Of a stretch of DNA of 64,000 nt, positions 10,605 through 20,264 are shown one piece after another. The stretch covers positions 4,092,001 to 4,156,000 of the forward strand of contig NC_009092.1 of the NCBI RefSeq assembly GCF_000016065.1. Direction: 5' to 3'. A program made the position numbers and the translations under genes. The notes under the pieces were generated by a model, which saw only the letters and a program-made list of their open reading frames with translations, was not told where the DNA came from and did not search any database. The DNA is from Shewanella loihica PV-4. GTDB lineage: Bacteria; Pseudomonadota; Gammaproteobacteria; Enterobacterales; Shewanellaceae. How positions within the stretch are numbered: the stretch's first letter is position 1; the number at the start of each line of letters is the position of its first letter.

Positions 10605-11141
10605 AAGCATTAATTATCGTTAATTGAAGATTTTCTAGACTAGCGACAAGTTTAATGAAACATACCGTTAACAATCTCTGTGTTTGCGAGAGCGCGATAC
10701 GGGCAAACATTAAACAAGTCACAGCTTAAAAGCCTGCTGGAAAAAGTTAAGATGCTGACGATAAAGATATGATTTCTACTGACTAAATTGCCAAATGGTG
10801 CAGTTTGCCGAATGAAGATTAATCAAACTTAGAGTGAAAGCCAAGAATGTAGAGGTAAAGCATGGTAAAAATTGCCAGCTTACCGAACTCATTTTAGGAA
10901 TTCATAAAATACTAGTTGATAGCAATAACGATTTGACCAAGGACGACGTCAAAAGCTACGCAGGAGCAAGCTGAAATAGCGGTCTCAGCACCACATTCTA
11001 AGGTAGTGGCTATGATATTGGTTACTTGTACAAGTTTAACTATTACTATAGGGTTAACACTAGAATAGTTGTGCTGCCATCCTGCTATAGTCAGCATTAG
11101 GATGAGTCGAATCAGAGTTCTGTCAAACGGAGAGAGTAAAA
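10605..11141. other. AT-rich non-coding stretch upstream of pilA
   Basis: No convincing gene is visible; an antisense frame at 10912-11097 lacks a ribosome site and any family resemblance. I looked for an RpoN promoter (TGGCAC-N5-TTGC), often used by pilin genes, and did not find a good match. The pilA ribosome site (GGAGAGAG) lies at the right end. The unusual length suggests a long pilA leader or distal regulatory sites. Confidence 0.5.
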
Positions 11142-11495
11142 ATGAAAGGTATCAAGAAGACTAACGCTAAGGGTTTCACCCTGATTGAATTAATGATCGT
11201 TGTTGCAATCATCGGTATTCTCGCCGCAATTGCACTGCCTGCTTACAAAGAGTATGTAAACAAAGGTAAGATCAATGCCTGCCTAGGCGAAGCGACTGCC
11301 TATGTTAAAGCTGCATCAGCTGCGGTAATTGGTGAAACAACAATTCCCGATTTCGCTCCAACCTCTTGTACAGGGGCTATTACTAAGCCTACAAACCTGG
11401 CCTCTCTGACAGGTACAGCAACTACTAAAGCGCAAGACGAGAACACCACAACTATTAGTTGTGACTGGCCAACGGCTACTTGTAAAGCATCTTAA
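11142..11495 (+). CDS. pilA: Type IV major pilin PilA
   Basis: Type IVa prepilin of 117 residues. The short leader [11 protein letters not shown] ends at the prepilin peptidase site G|FTLIE, with the conserved Glu at position 5 of the mature chain, then the hydrophobic assembly helix ([19 protein letters not shown]). Four cysteines follow; the last two (CDWPTATC) enclose a C-terminal disulfide-type loop, and the chain ends KAS. A strong ribosome site and a strong terminator suggest a single-gene, highly expressed unit. The pilus motor, platform and peptidase genes are downstream (pilB, pilC, pilD). E. coli ppdD occupies the same place. Confidence 0.95.
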   Translation: MKGIKKTNAKGFTLIELMIVVAIIGILAAIALPAYKEYVNKGKINACLGEATAYVKAASAAVIGETTIPDFAPTSCTGAITKPTNLASLTGTATTKAQDENTTTISCDWPTATCKAS

Positions 11496-11509
11496 TGTAT
11501 AAAGATCTG

Positions 11510-11540
11510 AAAAAAGGCCGCTAGCTCGGCCTTTTTTTTT
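11510..11540 (+). terminator. Intrinsic terminator after pilA
   Basis: AGGCCG/CGGCCT stem with A-run before and a ten-base T-run after it, 15 bp beyond the pilA stop. The symmetric A/T flanks could also stop transcription coming from the convergent gene. Confidence 0.9.
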
Positions 11541-11662
11541 ACTGCGTAAATCCTTTCAATTCTCAGCCAATCCATTTGAATTTTACTCTGCAAAATAATT
11601 GCATGATGCAAAAATCTGCATAAAACTTTAAAAAACAACTCGATATTTCACCTTCGAAAAAC

Positions 11663-13033
11663 TTAATTCATCACATTTCCTCTCAACCATATCCGAGGGA
11701 AGAAGCCAGCAGAGAGTCCTTCATGATTGTATGAAATAAACATTACCGCCGAAAAAAACGTAACGACTAAGAACTGCATTATTATAATCCAACGTTTAAT
11801 GCGACAATCATCAATACAATCATTTTGCTGTGGGCTAGATATAGATAAAGCTAATACAAGAGAAAACAATAATTGAGAAAAAGGCATGACTAGTACTCCA
11901 CTCAACTGTGAATAGCACAACCCAGACAGCAAAGAAAAATAAAATGGATATTTTGAAAAAGACTCGTTTATTCCTACCGACTTCAAAACGTTAAATACAA
12001 CATGCAATGCCACCATAACAAAAATCAAACAAACCAATACACCATTCTCATATAAAACTTGCATAATAATATTGTGGGGATGCGCATGGGGAAAGGGCTT
12101 TCCTTCTGCCCAGGTGAAACTCATCGGACCAAACCCCAACCAAGGAGAATCAGGAATAGCCTTCAATATAAACAACCAAAAATCCAATCGACCTGAGCTA
12201 GTCGTTCTGAGTTGAAATGTTACATTATCAAAAAGATAATAAGGAATTATCTTAATTAGTAACAACCACAGCAAGATACCAAAGGCCAATGGCCGTAACA
12301 CCTCATAAAGAAAGCCTATTCGCCTTTCTCTTTCCAAGTTAAATAAGAACAAAATAAAAACCAGAAAAAGTGATAAAATTGCACCACGAGCATCGGTCTG
12401 AAGAAATACTAACCAGTGCAGCGTCACAATAAAAACAGAGAGCTTCTTAAACTTCCTCAAACCATCACAACAGAATGGAATATATAACAATGGAACAATC
12501 ATAACCTGCAACTGATTAAAGAACCTTGCATTAGTATAATCAGAAATCAAACCGTGAATATCGAAGCTATTGACATCCACATAGGAGAAAATCAAAAACA
12601 GAGAGTACTTAAAAAGAGTCAGTAGTGAAAAGAACAAAACACCAGCAAACAATACGGAACACAACGTTTTTTCATCTAAACTTCTTAATGACACCGAAAA
12701 AAAATAAAACGCTGTTATTAACATACAAATGTTGGTTACATCAACAAATGCCCAGAACACATGCCGACTAAAGAGTGCAGACACCAATAACAACAAAACG
12801 AAAACAGTAAAACCAACTGCCTTATAAAAAGATACATGAAAGGTTATATCTTGCTTAGTGAAACAAAGGCCTAACAAACACAACCATATAAAGCCAACAA
12901 CCAAAAATCTTTTCAGATCATATTCATTTTCAAGCCCTAATAAAAAATACAAGTCATAAGAAAAAAGTGTTCCTGCAACGAAAATAATAAATAAACCAAC
13001 AAACACTCCTAACGCATACACTCTTGTAGTCAT
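11663..13033 (-). CDS. O-antigen ligase/polymerase-family membrane protein, possible pilin glycosyltransferase
   Basis: 456 residues with about ten to twelve hydrophobic segments and very little soluble sequence. A large loop near residues 280-330 carries SGRLDFW, PWLGFGPMSF and HAHPHNIIMQVLYENG, the pattern of the Wzy_C superfamily (WaaL ligases, Wzy polymerases, and O-oligosaccharyltransferases of the PglL/TfpO kind). The protein ends in a short soluble tail (PRIWLRGNVMN). It converges on pilA, as TfpO-type transferase genes lie beside pilin genes in Pseudomonas and Acinetobacter, so transfer of a glycan to the pilin is a reasonable inference; an O-antigen role cannot be excluded. The gene is clearly more AT-rich than its neighbours, suggesting separate acquisition. 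Confidence 0.75.
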   Translation of the reverse strand: MTTRVYALGVFVGLFIIFVAGTLFSYDLYFLLGLENEYDLKRFLVVGFIWLCLLGLCFTKQDITFHVSFYKAVGFTVFVLLLLVSALFSRHVFWAFVDVTNICMLITAFYFFSVSLRSLDEKTLCSVLFAGVLFFSLLTLFKYSLFLIFSYVDVNSFDIHGLISDYTNARFFNQLQVMIVPLLYIPFCCDGLRKFKKLSVFIVTLHWLVFLQTDARGAILSLFLVFILFLFNLERERRIGFLYEVLRPLAFGILLWLLLIKIIPYYLFDNVTFQLRTTSSGRLDFWLFILKAIPDSPWLGFGPMSFTWAEGKPFPHAHPHNIIMQVLYENGVLVCLIFVMVALHVVFNVLKSVGINESFSKYPFYFSLLSGLCYSQLSGVLVMPFSQLLFSLVLALSISSPQQNDCIDDCRIKRWIIIMQFLVVTFFSAVMFISYNHEGLSAGFFPRIWLRGNVMN

Positions 13034-13374
13034 TTCTCCACCTAAAATAGCACACAGCCTCCATAGACATTAGCATACAGGAACACTAACTAGTAACCAC
13101 TCGCTTTTATTAAAATTTTCGCCCTTGCACCTTACTAGGTTTAAGAGACTAAACAACAAAGCACAAGACACCACAACTGTGGCACTTTCATTGCCTAAAC
13201 TCACTCTTTGACTAATTTGGCGATATTGTCAAAATATTGTCAACAAAAGGAATTTTTACTAATACCGTCACTAAGCTCGTCTCTACAAAAAAAGCATATT
13301 TTCTATATTGACAAAAATGACAAATCCATAAAAAAGCGTTACTATTTTAGAACTTCTGTTCATTTGGAGCACTC
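13034..13374. other. Divergent intergenic region before pilB
   Basis: AT-rich region between the ligase-like gene and pilB that must hold both promoters. A TTGACT near 13209 is a possible -35 for pilB, but no matching -10 is convincing. A frame at 13208-13462 overlaps the pilB start in another frame and looks spurious. Confidence 0.4.
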
Positions 13375-15084
13375 ATGCCTTCAACCGGTCTACATTTGGG
13401 ATTATCGACCCTTTTTATTCGCAAAGGACTACTTAGCGAAGAGCAATTGTCAGAAGCCGTAGATCTATCCCGTAAAAACAAGCAACCTCTAGTCAGTACT
13501 TTAATTGCTACCAAAGTGCTTTCAGCTAGGGAAGTGGCAGAGCTATGCTATGAAGAGTATGGTACGCCTTTGTTGGACTTAAATGAATTTGATATCAGCA
13601 GCATTCCGGAAGCATTCCTAAATAAAAAGCTAATTGAAAAACACAAGTGTCTTCCATTATTCAAGCGTGGAAACCGTCTATATATAGGGACTTCCGATCC
13701 TACCAATATTGCAGCATTAGAAGACTTTCAATTTAGTGCAGGGTTACATGCGGAGGCGATTCTCGTTGAAGATGACAAACTAACAGTCGCTCTTGAGAAG
13801 GTTTTAGAAGAAGATATCTCTGCGCTCGATTTAGATGGCATAGATGAAGATTCACTATCCGGCATTGAAATTACAGATACCGACAAGCGCCAGGAAGAAC
13901 AACAGGGCGACGCAAGTGACGATGCTCCTATCGTCATATATATAAACAAGATACTCACCGACGCCATACGTAAAGGCGCGTCAGACTTACACTTCGAACC
14001 TTATGAAAAACGCTATCGTATTCGATTTCGCATCGATGGTATTTTACATGAAGTATCAGAACCTCCTGTTAACTTATCAGGACGAATTTCAGCGCGTCTA
14101 AAAGTAATGTCAAAACTCGATATCGCCGAACGTCGAGTTCCTCAAGATGGCCGAATTAAGATGAAGCTGTCTCGCACTAAATCTATCGATTTTCGTGTCA
14201 GCACCTTGCCGACAATTTGGGGCGAAAAGATCGTAATGCGTATCTTAGACTCCTCTTCTGCCCAACTCGGAATTGAAAAGCTCGGCTACGAAAATGATCA
14301 ACGCAAACTCTATGAAGAAATGTTGGCAAAACCTCAAGGCATGATCTTGGTAACCGGCCCTACAGGCTCAGGTAAAACAGTATCCCTTTATACAGGCCTT
14401 AATATTCTCAATACCGAAGAGCGCAACATTTCAACCGCTGAAGACCCAGTCGAAATTAACTTAGAAGGCGTCAATCAGGTTCATATTAACTTGAAGGCTG
14501 GACTCACCTTCGCCTCGGCGCTGCGCTCTTTCTTACGTCAAGATCCCGATGTGGTCATGGTGGGTGAGATACGTGACTTGGAAACCGCCGAAATTGCCAT
14601 TAAAGCAGCACAAACCGGTCACTTGGTACTTTCGACCCTTCATACCAACTCGGCTGCCGAAACGCTAACTCGTCTGATAAATATGGGCGTCCCAGGTTAC
14701 AACATTGCCAGCTCAGTTAACCTAATTATCGCCCAACGTCTCGCCAGAAGGCTTTGTACCGAATGCCGTCAACCGGAAGAAGTCCCCGAACACGAACTAC
14801 TGAAACTCGGTTTTACACAAGCACAAATTGATGAAGGCTTTACCGTCTATAAGCCAGTTGGCTGTGACCTTTGCTCTGGCGGTTATAAGGGGCGTGTCGG
14901 TATTTATGAGGTGATGAAGATGTCAGATGAGATTGCCCGTACTATTATGGAAGGAGGAAATTCTTTGCAAATTGCCACCCAGGCTAAAGAGCAAGGAATG
15001 CGAGATCTCAGAGAATCTGGACTACGAAAGGTTATTGCCGGCGTAACAAGTATTGCCGAAATAAATCGTGTAACTAGCTTCTAA
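13375..15084 (+). CDS. pilB: Type IV pilus extension ATPase PilB
   Basis: Hexameric GspE-family ATPase that powers pilus polymerisation at the cytoplasmic face. 569 residues. An N-terminal MshEN-type domain (about 1-150) precedes the ATPase core with Walker A GPTGSGKT near residue 328, an Asp box, Walker B-type [12 protein letters not shown] and a His box around [14 protein letters not shown]. Two Cys pairs (CTEC and CDLC) in the C-terminal part form the zinc site typical of PilB/GspE. The start [10 protein letters not shown] follows a TTGGAG ribosome site by six bases. First gene of the pilB-pilC-pilD run; E. coli hofB is the positional counterpart. Confidence 0.96.
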   Translation: MPSTGLHLGLSTLFIRKGLLSEEQLSEAVDLSRKNKQPLVSTLIATKVLSAREVAELCYEEYGTPLLDLNEFDISSIPEAFLNKKLIEKHKCLPLFKRGNRLYIGTSDPTNIAALEDFQFSAGLHAEAILVEDDKLTVALEKVLEEDISALDLDGIDEDSLSGIEITDTDKRQEEQQGDASDDAPIVIYINKILTDAIRKGASDLHFEPYEKRYRIRFRIDGILHEVSEPPVNLSGRISARLKVMSKLDIAERRVPQDGRIKMKLSRTKSIDFRVSTLPTIWGEKIVMRILDSSSAQLGIEKLGYENDQRKLYEEMLAKPQGMILVTGPTGSGKTVSLYTGLNILNTEERNISTAEDPVEINLEGVNQVHINLKAGLTFASALRSFLRQDPDVVMVGEIRDLETAEIAIKAAQTGHLVLSTLHTNSAAETLTRLINMGVPGYNIASSVNLIIAQRLARRLCTECRQPEEVPEHELLKLGFTQAQIDEGFTVYKPVGCDLCSGGYKGRVGIYEVMKMSDEIARTIMEGGNSLQIATQAKEQGMRDLRESGLRKVIAGVTSIAEINRVTSF

Positions 15085-15120
15085 ACCTCAGCTAAACAAG
15101 ATTAATTAAAGGACATTATA

Positions 15121-16389
15121 ATGGCTACCGCATCGCTTGCTAAAACATCAACTAAAAAGCAAAAAGCAGCCAAAGCTCAACCTAAAGTGGTCACTTTTGA
15201 ATGGAAGGGAACTAACCGCGACGGAAAAAAAACCTCAGGCGAATTGAGAGGGACGTCACCTGCCGAAATAAAAGCACAACTAAAATCGCAAGGCGTCAAC
15301 CCAAAAGTTGTCAAAAAGAAAGCTGAACCTCTATTTAAGAGTGATCCAAAAATAAAGGCAATGGATATCGCCATGATCACACGCCAGATTGCGACAATGT
15401 TGGCGGCAGGTGTCCCCATTGTAACAACCCTTGAGATGCTAGGGCGCGGTCACGAAAAGCCTAGAATGCGCGAGTTACTTGGAACAATTGTGGCTGATGT
15501 GCAGTCCGGTATACCACTATCCGACTCTTTAAAACCCCACAGACAATATTTTGATGATCTTTACGTTGATTTGGTTGGTGCTGGAGAACACTCAGGTTCC
15601 CTAGATGCCGTATTTGACAGAATTGCAACGTACAGAGAAAAAGCTGAAGCACTAAAATCAAAAATAAAAAAGGCAATGTTCTATCCTGCTGCCGTTATCG
15701 TTGTTGCTATAGCTGTTACAACACTATTATTGTTATTTGTTGTACCGCAGTTTGAAGACATATTTGCTGGTTTTGGAGCTGAGCTCCCGGCATTTACACA
15801 AATGATTGTAAGTATCTCGCGATGGCTTCAATCTTCTTGGTATTTTTTTGTAATAGGCATAGTTGTCTCTATTTGGTCATTTAAAAAGGCTCATTTAAAA
15901 TCGGCGGGATTCCGAAATAAAGTAGATGAGCTAGTGCTGAAAATCCCAATTATTGGTGAAATTTTACACAAGGCGGCAATGGCAAGATTTGCGAGAACTT
16001 TAGCAACAACCTTTGCAGCAGGTGTTCCCCTAATTGATGGACTAGAATCTGCCGCCGGAGCATCTGGTAACTATGTCTACCGCAGCGCACTTACGAAAGT
16101 TCGTACAGAGGTAATGTCTGGGATGCAAATGAACGTCGCTATGCGTACCACAGGACTTTTCCCGGACATGCTTATCCAAATGGTTATGATAGGTGAAGAA
16201 TCTGGTGGCCTCGATGATATGCTAAATAAGATAGCGAACATATATGAAATGCAAGTAGATGACGCAGTTGACGGATTATCTAGCTTAATTGAACCAATGA
16301 TGATGGTCGTCATTGGTACACTCGTTGGGGGGTTAATTATAGGGATGTACCTCCCTATCTTCCAGATGGGTAATGTCGTCGGCGGCTAA
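15121..16389 (+). CDS. pilC: Type IV pilus inner-membrane platform protein PilC
   Basis: GspF/PilC family platform protein of 422 residues. Two repeated T2SF domains are visible: ITRQIATMLAAGVPIVTTLE and a second around MARFARTLATTFAAGVPLID, each followed by a membrane segment (FYPAAVIVVAIAVTTLLLL near 185-210, SSWYFFVIGIVVSIW near 240, and a C-terminal one ending in GMYLPIF). It couples the PilB motor to pilin insertion. A lysine-rich N-terminal 60 residues precede the first domain. It follows pilB by 36 bp with an AAAGGA ribosome site. Confidence 0.95.
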   Translation: MATASLAKTSTKKQKAAKAQPKVVTFEWKGTNRDGKKTSGELRGTSPAEIKAQLKSQGVNPKVVKKKAEPLFKSDPKIKAMDIAMITRQIATMLAAGVPIVTTLEMLGRGHEKPRMRELLGTIVADVQSGIPLSDSLKPHRQYFDDLYVDLVGAGEHSGSLDAVFDRIATYREKAEALKSKIKKAMFYPAAVIVVAIAVTTLLLLFVVPQFEDIFAGFGAELPAFTQMIVSISRWLQSSWYFFVIGIVVSIWSFKKAHLKSAGFRNKVDELVLKIPIIGEILHKAAMARFARTLATTFAAGVPLIDGLESAAGASGNYVYRSALTKVRTEVMSGMQMNVAMRTTGLFPDMLIQMVMIGEESGGLDDMLNKIANIYEMQVDDAVDGLSSLIEPMMMVVIGTLVGGLIIGMYLPIFQMGNVVGG

Positions 16390-16427
16390 CCCTTAAATTT
16401 TTCGAACAATAAAAATAAACTTTATCA

Positions 16428-17339
16428 ATGACTGAATTTATCCAATTAATGGCTCAGTACCCTTTGCTGTTTGCCGCAATTTCTTTTGTCTTTGCAGCCG
16501 TGATTGGCAGCTTTTTAAATGTAGTCATTCATCGCCTTCCGGTGATGATGAAAAGAGAATGGCAAGAGGAATGCAACCAATATCTCGACGAATACCACAA
16601 GGCTACCGTTACAGAAATTAAAGATAAGCTAGCCCAGCCTATCGATGATTTTCCGGAAAAATACAATCTTATCGTTCCTGGCTCATCTTGCCCTAAGTGT
16701 AAAACCGATATAAAACCTTGGCACAACCTCCCCGTAATTGGGTGGTTAATGTTAGGAGGTAAGTGCGCTCATTGTAAGACAAGTATTTCTGTAAGGTATC
16801 CCATCATAGAGGCCTTAACAGGATTTGCAGTGGCCTACCTCGCTTACCATTTTGGCCCGACCTGGCAATTTGTCTTTGCCACCTTGCTAACCTTCGGCCT
16901 GATAGCTTTAACAGGGATAGATCTCGATGAAATGCTATTACCTGATCAGATCACACTGCCACTGCTATGGCTAGGCCTACTTATAAATCTAAATGGCACC
17001 TATGTCTCGATTACAGATGCGGTCATTGGCGCTTCTGCAGGCTATATGAGCCTTTGGAGCGTGTTCTGGGGATTCAAAATATTAACCGGCAAGGAAGGTA
17101 TGGGTTATGGCGACTTTAAGCTATTAGCCGTATTCGGTGCCTGGTTTGGCTGGCAATTACTGCCCCTCATCATCCTGTTATCCTCCATTGTTGGCGCACT
17201 AGTTGGCTTGCTGCTCATCGTCAATAAGAAGATCAATTCTGGCAATCCCATACCATTTGGCCCTTATATCGCCTTAGCAGGCTGGATAGCCATGATTTGG
17301 GGTGAGAATATAGTAAATTGGTACCTATCTACCTTATAG
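16428..17339 (+). CDS. pilD: Prepilin leader peptidase / N-methyltransferase PilD
   Basis: Bifunctional inner-membrane aspartic peptidase that cleaves prepilins and type II pseudopilins before the mature Phe and methylates the new N-terminus. 303 residues. Two CxxC pairs (CPKC and CAHC) mark the cytoplasmic domain; catalytic aspartates are visible in TGIDLDEMLLPDQ and GYGDFKLLA (the GxGD motif). About seven to eight membrane segments. It lies 38 bp after pilC and 20 bp before coaE. E. coli has guaC in the corresponding slot. Confidence 0.95.
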   Translation: MTEFIQLMAQYPLLFAAISFVFAAVIGSFLNVVIHRLPVMMKREWQEECNQYLDEYHKATVTEIKDKLAQPIDDFPEKYNLIVPGSSCPKCKTDIKPWHNLPVIGWLMLGGKCAHCKTSISVRYPIIEALTGFAVAYLAYHFGPTWQFVFATLLTFGLIALTGIDLDEMLLPDQITLPLLWLGLLINLNGTYVSITDAVIGASAGYMSLWSVFWGFKILTGKEGMGYGDFKLLAVFGAWFGWQLLPLIILLSSIVGALVGLLLIVNKKINSGNPIPFGPYIALAGWIAMIWGENIVNWYLSTL

Positions 17340-17359
17340 CCTTTAGCTAAGAAAACATC

Positions 17360-17965
17360 ATGTCGAAATTTGTTGTAGGCCTCACCGGCGGTATAGGAAG
17401 CGGCAAGACAACTGTCGCCAACTTGTTTGGCGAATTGGGTATTGATCTTGTTGACGCAGATGTTGTCAGTAGAGAGGTTGTCGCCAAGGGAACAAAAGGG
17501 CTAACCGAAATTGCTCACCATTTTGGTCCAAGCGTCCTACTTGAAAATGGTGAGCTCAATCGCGCTGCTTTAAGAGAAAAAATTTTTAACGACCCATCTG
17601 CAAGAGAGTGGTTGAATAACCTCCTGCACCCGTTAATTCGGACGGAAATGTTAACACAATTGCAAAATGCGACCTCGGCCTACGCAATTTTAGTTGTCCC
17701 CTTGCTATTTGAGAACGGTTTAGATAGGTTAGTCAATTGCACTTTAGTGGTTGATATTTCGCCAGAGTTACAAATAAAGCGGACCACTGAAAGGGATGCT
17801 GTCGATGCGCAGCAAGTAAAAAATATAATAGCTAGCCAGGCGAGCAGAGACGAAAAACTATCTAAAGCCGATGATGTTATCGATAATCGAGGTGATATCT
17901 CGGCATTAAAAGAAAAAGTCGCTGCATTACATAATAAATACATAAAATTAGCCGCTCAGACTTGA
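17360..17965 (+). CDS. coaE: Dephospho-CoA kinase
   Basis: Last enzyme of coenzyme A synthesis, phosphorylating the 3'-hydroxyl of dephospho-CoA with ATP. 201 residues with P-loop GGIGSGKTT near the start, DADVVSREVV, the LLHPLIR block and VVPLLFENG in the lid region. It is embedded in the pilB-mutT run and overlaps the 5' side of the zapD frame only if a TTG start is used for zapD. Confidence 0.94.
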   Translation: MSKFVVGLTGGIGSGKTTVANLFGELGIDLVDADVVSREVVAKGTKGLTEIAHHFGPSVLLENGELNRAALREKIFNDPSAREWLNNLLHPLIRTEMLTQLQNATSAYAILVVPLLFENGLDRLVNCTLVVDISPELQIKRTTERDAVDAQQVKNIIASQASRDEKLSKADDVIDNRGDISALKEKVAALHNKYIKLAAQT

Positions 17966-17973
17966 TAATCGTC

Positions 17974-18708
17974 ATGAATGAATTGATCTATGAACAACCG
18001 CTAAACGAGAAGACTCGAAGCTACCTTAGGCTAGAGTACCTCGCTAATCAGGTGCAAAGTAATTTAGATCAAGATCATCAACATCGTTGTTTCTATCCGT
18101 TATTTTCTCTTTGTGAACTCACCGAACGTTGTGACTATCGCGGTGAAATTATAAAAGACATCGATAAGCAGCTCATAAACCTCAAAAAATGGCAGCACCT
18201 CCCCCACATCGATGAGCAGCAGGTAGAAGGCTATATCGATCAGATGCAAGAGGCGAGAGTTAAGCTAATCCGCTGTGAACGACCCGGTCAAAAACTAAAA
18301 CAAGACAGATTTCTCTCAGCATTACGTCAGCGATTCGGCATGCCAGGTGCCTGCTGTAATTTCGATCTACCCCAGCTACATTACTGGTTAGCCAAACCCT
18401 GGGAAGTACGCCAGCAAGAGTACAAGAACTGGACAGAACATTTCGAATGCCTGTTAACACCAATCAAATTACTACTTGAGCTCACCCGTAAAACAACCGT
18501 TTATAACCCTGCAACGGCCACCGCTGGCTTTTATCAAGGGTCGAGCACTCAAGCCCTCTCACTTATCCGAGTGAAGATAGATCCCGCTCAGGGATGCTAC
18601 CCCACCATCAGTGGCAACCGTAACCGCTACGCCATACATTTCGTCTTATTTGACCAACAAAAACACTCAGACAGATCGATAGACTTTATGTTGGCAACCT
18701 GCACCTAA
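17974..18708 (+). CDS. zapD: Cell division protein ZapD
   Basis: FtsZ-bundling Z-ring protein (DUF1342, formerly YacF). 244 residues starting MNELIYEQPLNEKTRSYLRL, which aligns with E. coli [20 protein letters not shown]. An upstream in-frame TTG would overlap the coaE stop and is unlikely. The rest is helical and soluble, ending MLATCT. Its place between coaE and yacG is the E. coli order. FtsZ is encoded 20 kb away in the same window. Confidence 0.92.
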   Translation: MNELIYEQPLNEKTRSYLRLEYLANQVQSNLDQDHQHRCFYPLFSLCELTERCDYRGEIIKDIDKQLINLKKWQHLPHIDEQQVEGYIDQMQEARVKLIRCERPGQKLKQDRFLSALRQRFGMPGACCNFDLPQLHYWLAKPWEVRQQEYKNWTEHFECLLTPIKLLLELTRKTTVYNPATATAGFYQGSSTQALSLIRVKIDPAQGCYPTISGNRNRYAIHFVLFDQQKHSDRSIDFMLATCT

Positions 18709-18756
18709 AGTGGTTTACCATAGCCGACTGTTACAAACCGGCCTATGGGAATGTTT

Positions 18757-18969
18757 ATGCCAACCACAGTTAAGTGCCCTACCTGCCAGAAAGAGGTGCT
18801 TTGGTCAAAAGAATCTCAATTTAAACCCTTCTGCAGTGAAAGATGTAAGCTGATCGACCTTGGCGACTGGGCATCAGAAAAGCACGCCATCCCAGTAAAA
18901 CCCGAGTTTGATCCCGAAGCCCTAGATTCATTAGGCTATGAAGAAGCAGACTTTTTTAAGGATCATTAA
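18757..18969 (+). CDS. yacG: DNA gyrase inhibitor YacG (zinc protein)
   Basis: Small zinc-binding protein; E. coli YacG binds GyrB and inhibits gyrase. The zinc site is CPTC followed by CSERC, then the signature [16 protein letters not shown]. Three in-frame ATGs lie within 12 bp (18745, 18751, 18757); I prefer the last, giving 70 residues ([10 protein letters not shown]), because a GGGA lies at suitable spacing and homologues start close to the first CxxC. The tail ([14 protein letters not shown]) is acidic. mutT starts on the base after its stop codon. Confidence 0.88.
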   Translation: MPTTVKCPTCQKEVLWSKESQFKPFCSERCKLIDLGDWASEKHAIPVKPEFDPEALDSLGYEEADFFKDH

Positions 18970-19359
18970 ATGAAACGTGTGCACGTCGCGGTAGGCATAG
19001 TATTCGATGAACAAGAGCAGATCTTACTTGCCAAACGCCCAGATCACCTACACCAAGGTGGGAAGTGGGAATTTCCTGGTGGCAAGGTCGAATCTGGTGA
19101 GACAACCTCCGAAGCGCTGATAAGAGAGTTAAGGGAGGAAGTTGCAATAAAAGTTACCTCCACAAGCCCCTTAATGGCAATTTCCCACGATTATCCGGAT
19201 AAACAGGTATATCTTGATATCCATACAGTAAAATCCTTTTCTGGTGAAGCTCAGGGACTTGAAGGCCAAGAAGTTAAATGGGCTAGACTCGACGAGCTCA
19301 AAGACTTTGACTTTCCAGAAGCCAATACGCCCATCATAGAAAAACTCCTCTCGTTATAG
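18970..19359 (+). CDS. mutT: 8-oxo-dGTP diphosphatase MutT (Nudix)
   Basis: Nudix hydrolase that cleans oxidised dGTP from the nucleotide pool. 129 residues (E. coli 129). The Nudix box reads GKVESGE-x7-RELREE, preceded by KWEFPGG as in E. coli MutT. In the last part of the box E. coli has EEVGI, here EEVAI, so the usual glycine is alanine; all Glu ligands for the metal are kept. The gene abuts yacG with no gap, implying translational coupling. In E. coli secA lies immediately before mutT; here two rRNA operons separate them. Confidence 0.9.
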   Translation: MKRVHVAVGIVFDEQEQILLAKRPDHLHQGGKWEFPGGKVESGETTSEALIRELREEVAIKVTSTSPLMAISHDYPDKQVYLDIHTVKSFSGEAQGLEGQEVKWARLDELKDFDFPEANTPIIEKLLSL

Positions 19360-19370
19360 CAACGAATCCG

Positions 19371-19397
19371 AAGCCCGAAAATTAGCTCGGGCTTTAA
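19371..19397 (+). terminator. Terminator after mutT
   Basis: AAGCCCGA/TCGGGCTT stem of 8 bp with 8-nt loop, followed by a short TTTAA. It ends the pilB-to-mutT run. Confidence 0.7.
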
Positions 19398-19860
19398 CCC
19401 TCCCTTCCTAACAAATCACAATCGCTATCAACACATCACTCCCCGAAGAAGGAGCTTCTCGAATAATTACGATCAATATGAGATAAGCGACTTATCACAC
19501 CTATTTTTGATTAAAGAAATCCACCACTCATCCAAAAAGTAATGTCCCACTAAGTAATCAGGCTTGATAATAATGGGTTAAGCGTAATGCAGACAATTTA
19601 AAGTCCCACATAGACTCTAATACCTATACTGCAAAGTTTTCGCTAAGAGCTTGAGAGCCTTGTTTGCGTGAGTAATCCACACAAATGCAAAATGCTCACG
19701 ACTTCACCAAGTTAATCATTCTGTCCTCTCTTACTTATACCAACAGCGAATGGGTATCGAGTAATAGCAATGGGCTCAAGCTAGAAACCCCACCGTATTG
19801 AATTAAGAGTGAATAAATAAAATCAAGGTCTCTCACATAGGGGCGTAAGACATCCGCTTA
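19398..19860. other. Non-coding flank between mutT and the rRNA-side repeats
   Basis: No open frame, RNA gene or clear signal was recognised here. Base composition is AT-rich compared with the flanking genes. Confidence 0.4.
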
Positions 19861-19872
19861 TCAAGCGCAGCT

Positions 19873-20068
19873 TCATGGATGACGGGAGCGCGAAGCAGCT
19901 AGGCTGCGAGCTGAGGGCCCCGACCGCCATGGATGGCGGAAATGCAGTTAATGATTGGAGCACTTAACTGCCACCCACGAAGTGGCTGTGGGCTGCGTGT
20001 GAAGTAGCACTTTCGCGCGACCTACATGGATGTAGGAAGTGCCTTAAATTGCCAGGAGCAATTTAGGC
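19873..20068. repeat. Palindromic intergenic repeats, three units
   Basis: A recurring module consists of a small hairpin around CATGGATG, a spacer such as AAATGC or AAGTGC, and a second stem-loop whose loop contains a GGAGCA-like core. Units: TCATGGATGA at 19873; CCGCCATGGATGGCGG (19924-19939) plus CAGTTAA/TTAACTG (19945-19970); CCTACATGGATGTAGG (20021-20036) plus GCCTTAAATTGC/GCAATTTAGGC (20041-20068). The outer bases differ between units but keep pairing, so structure rather than sequence is conserved. A fourth unit lies beside the other rRNA operon at 26672-26716. Confidence 0.7.
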
Positions 20069-20217
20069 GCCTGTCATGGCCAGCTCCGCTAAAGCTTCGC
20101 GCTCATAAGCACATCGCTATCGCGATATCCGCCCTACTTCACATGGAAATGTACCTCACTGCGTTCGGGCTCTTTATATTCCCCATGTTCGAGTCGATAT
20201 TTCAAAAGCTGTTAAAC

Positions 20218-20250
20218 GAAAAAATCCCCAGCACAAGGTGCTGGGGATTT
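20218..20250 (-). terminator. Terminator of the left rRNA operon
   Basis: Perfect 13-bp stem (AAATCCCCAGCAC / GTGCTGGGGATTT, 3-nt loop), continued on the minus strand by a T-run, 15 bp beyond the 5S gene. Confidence 0.9.
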
Positions 20251-20264
20251 ATCGTTTATTAGGC

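Noticed and set aside
10541..10760. Full c-di-GMP-I (GEMM) riboswitch upstream of pilA
   Set aside because: Only GGTAAACC and one closed stem fit; the conserved block after the first stem and the second conserved stem are missing, so I keep it as an unclassified structured element.
10912..11097. Minus-strand frame of 61 codons upstream of pilA
   Set aside because: No ribosome site, no recognisable domain, and AT-rich low-quality composition.
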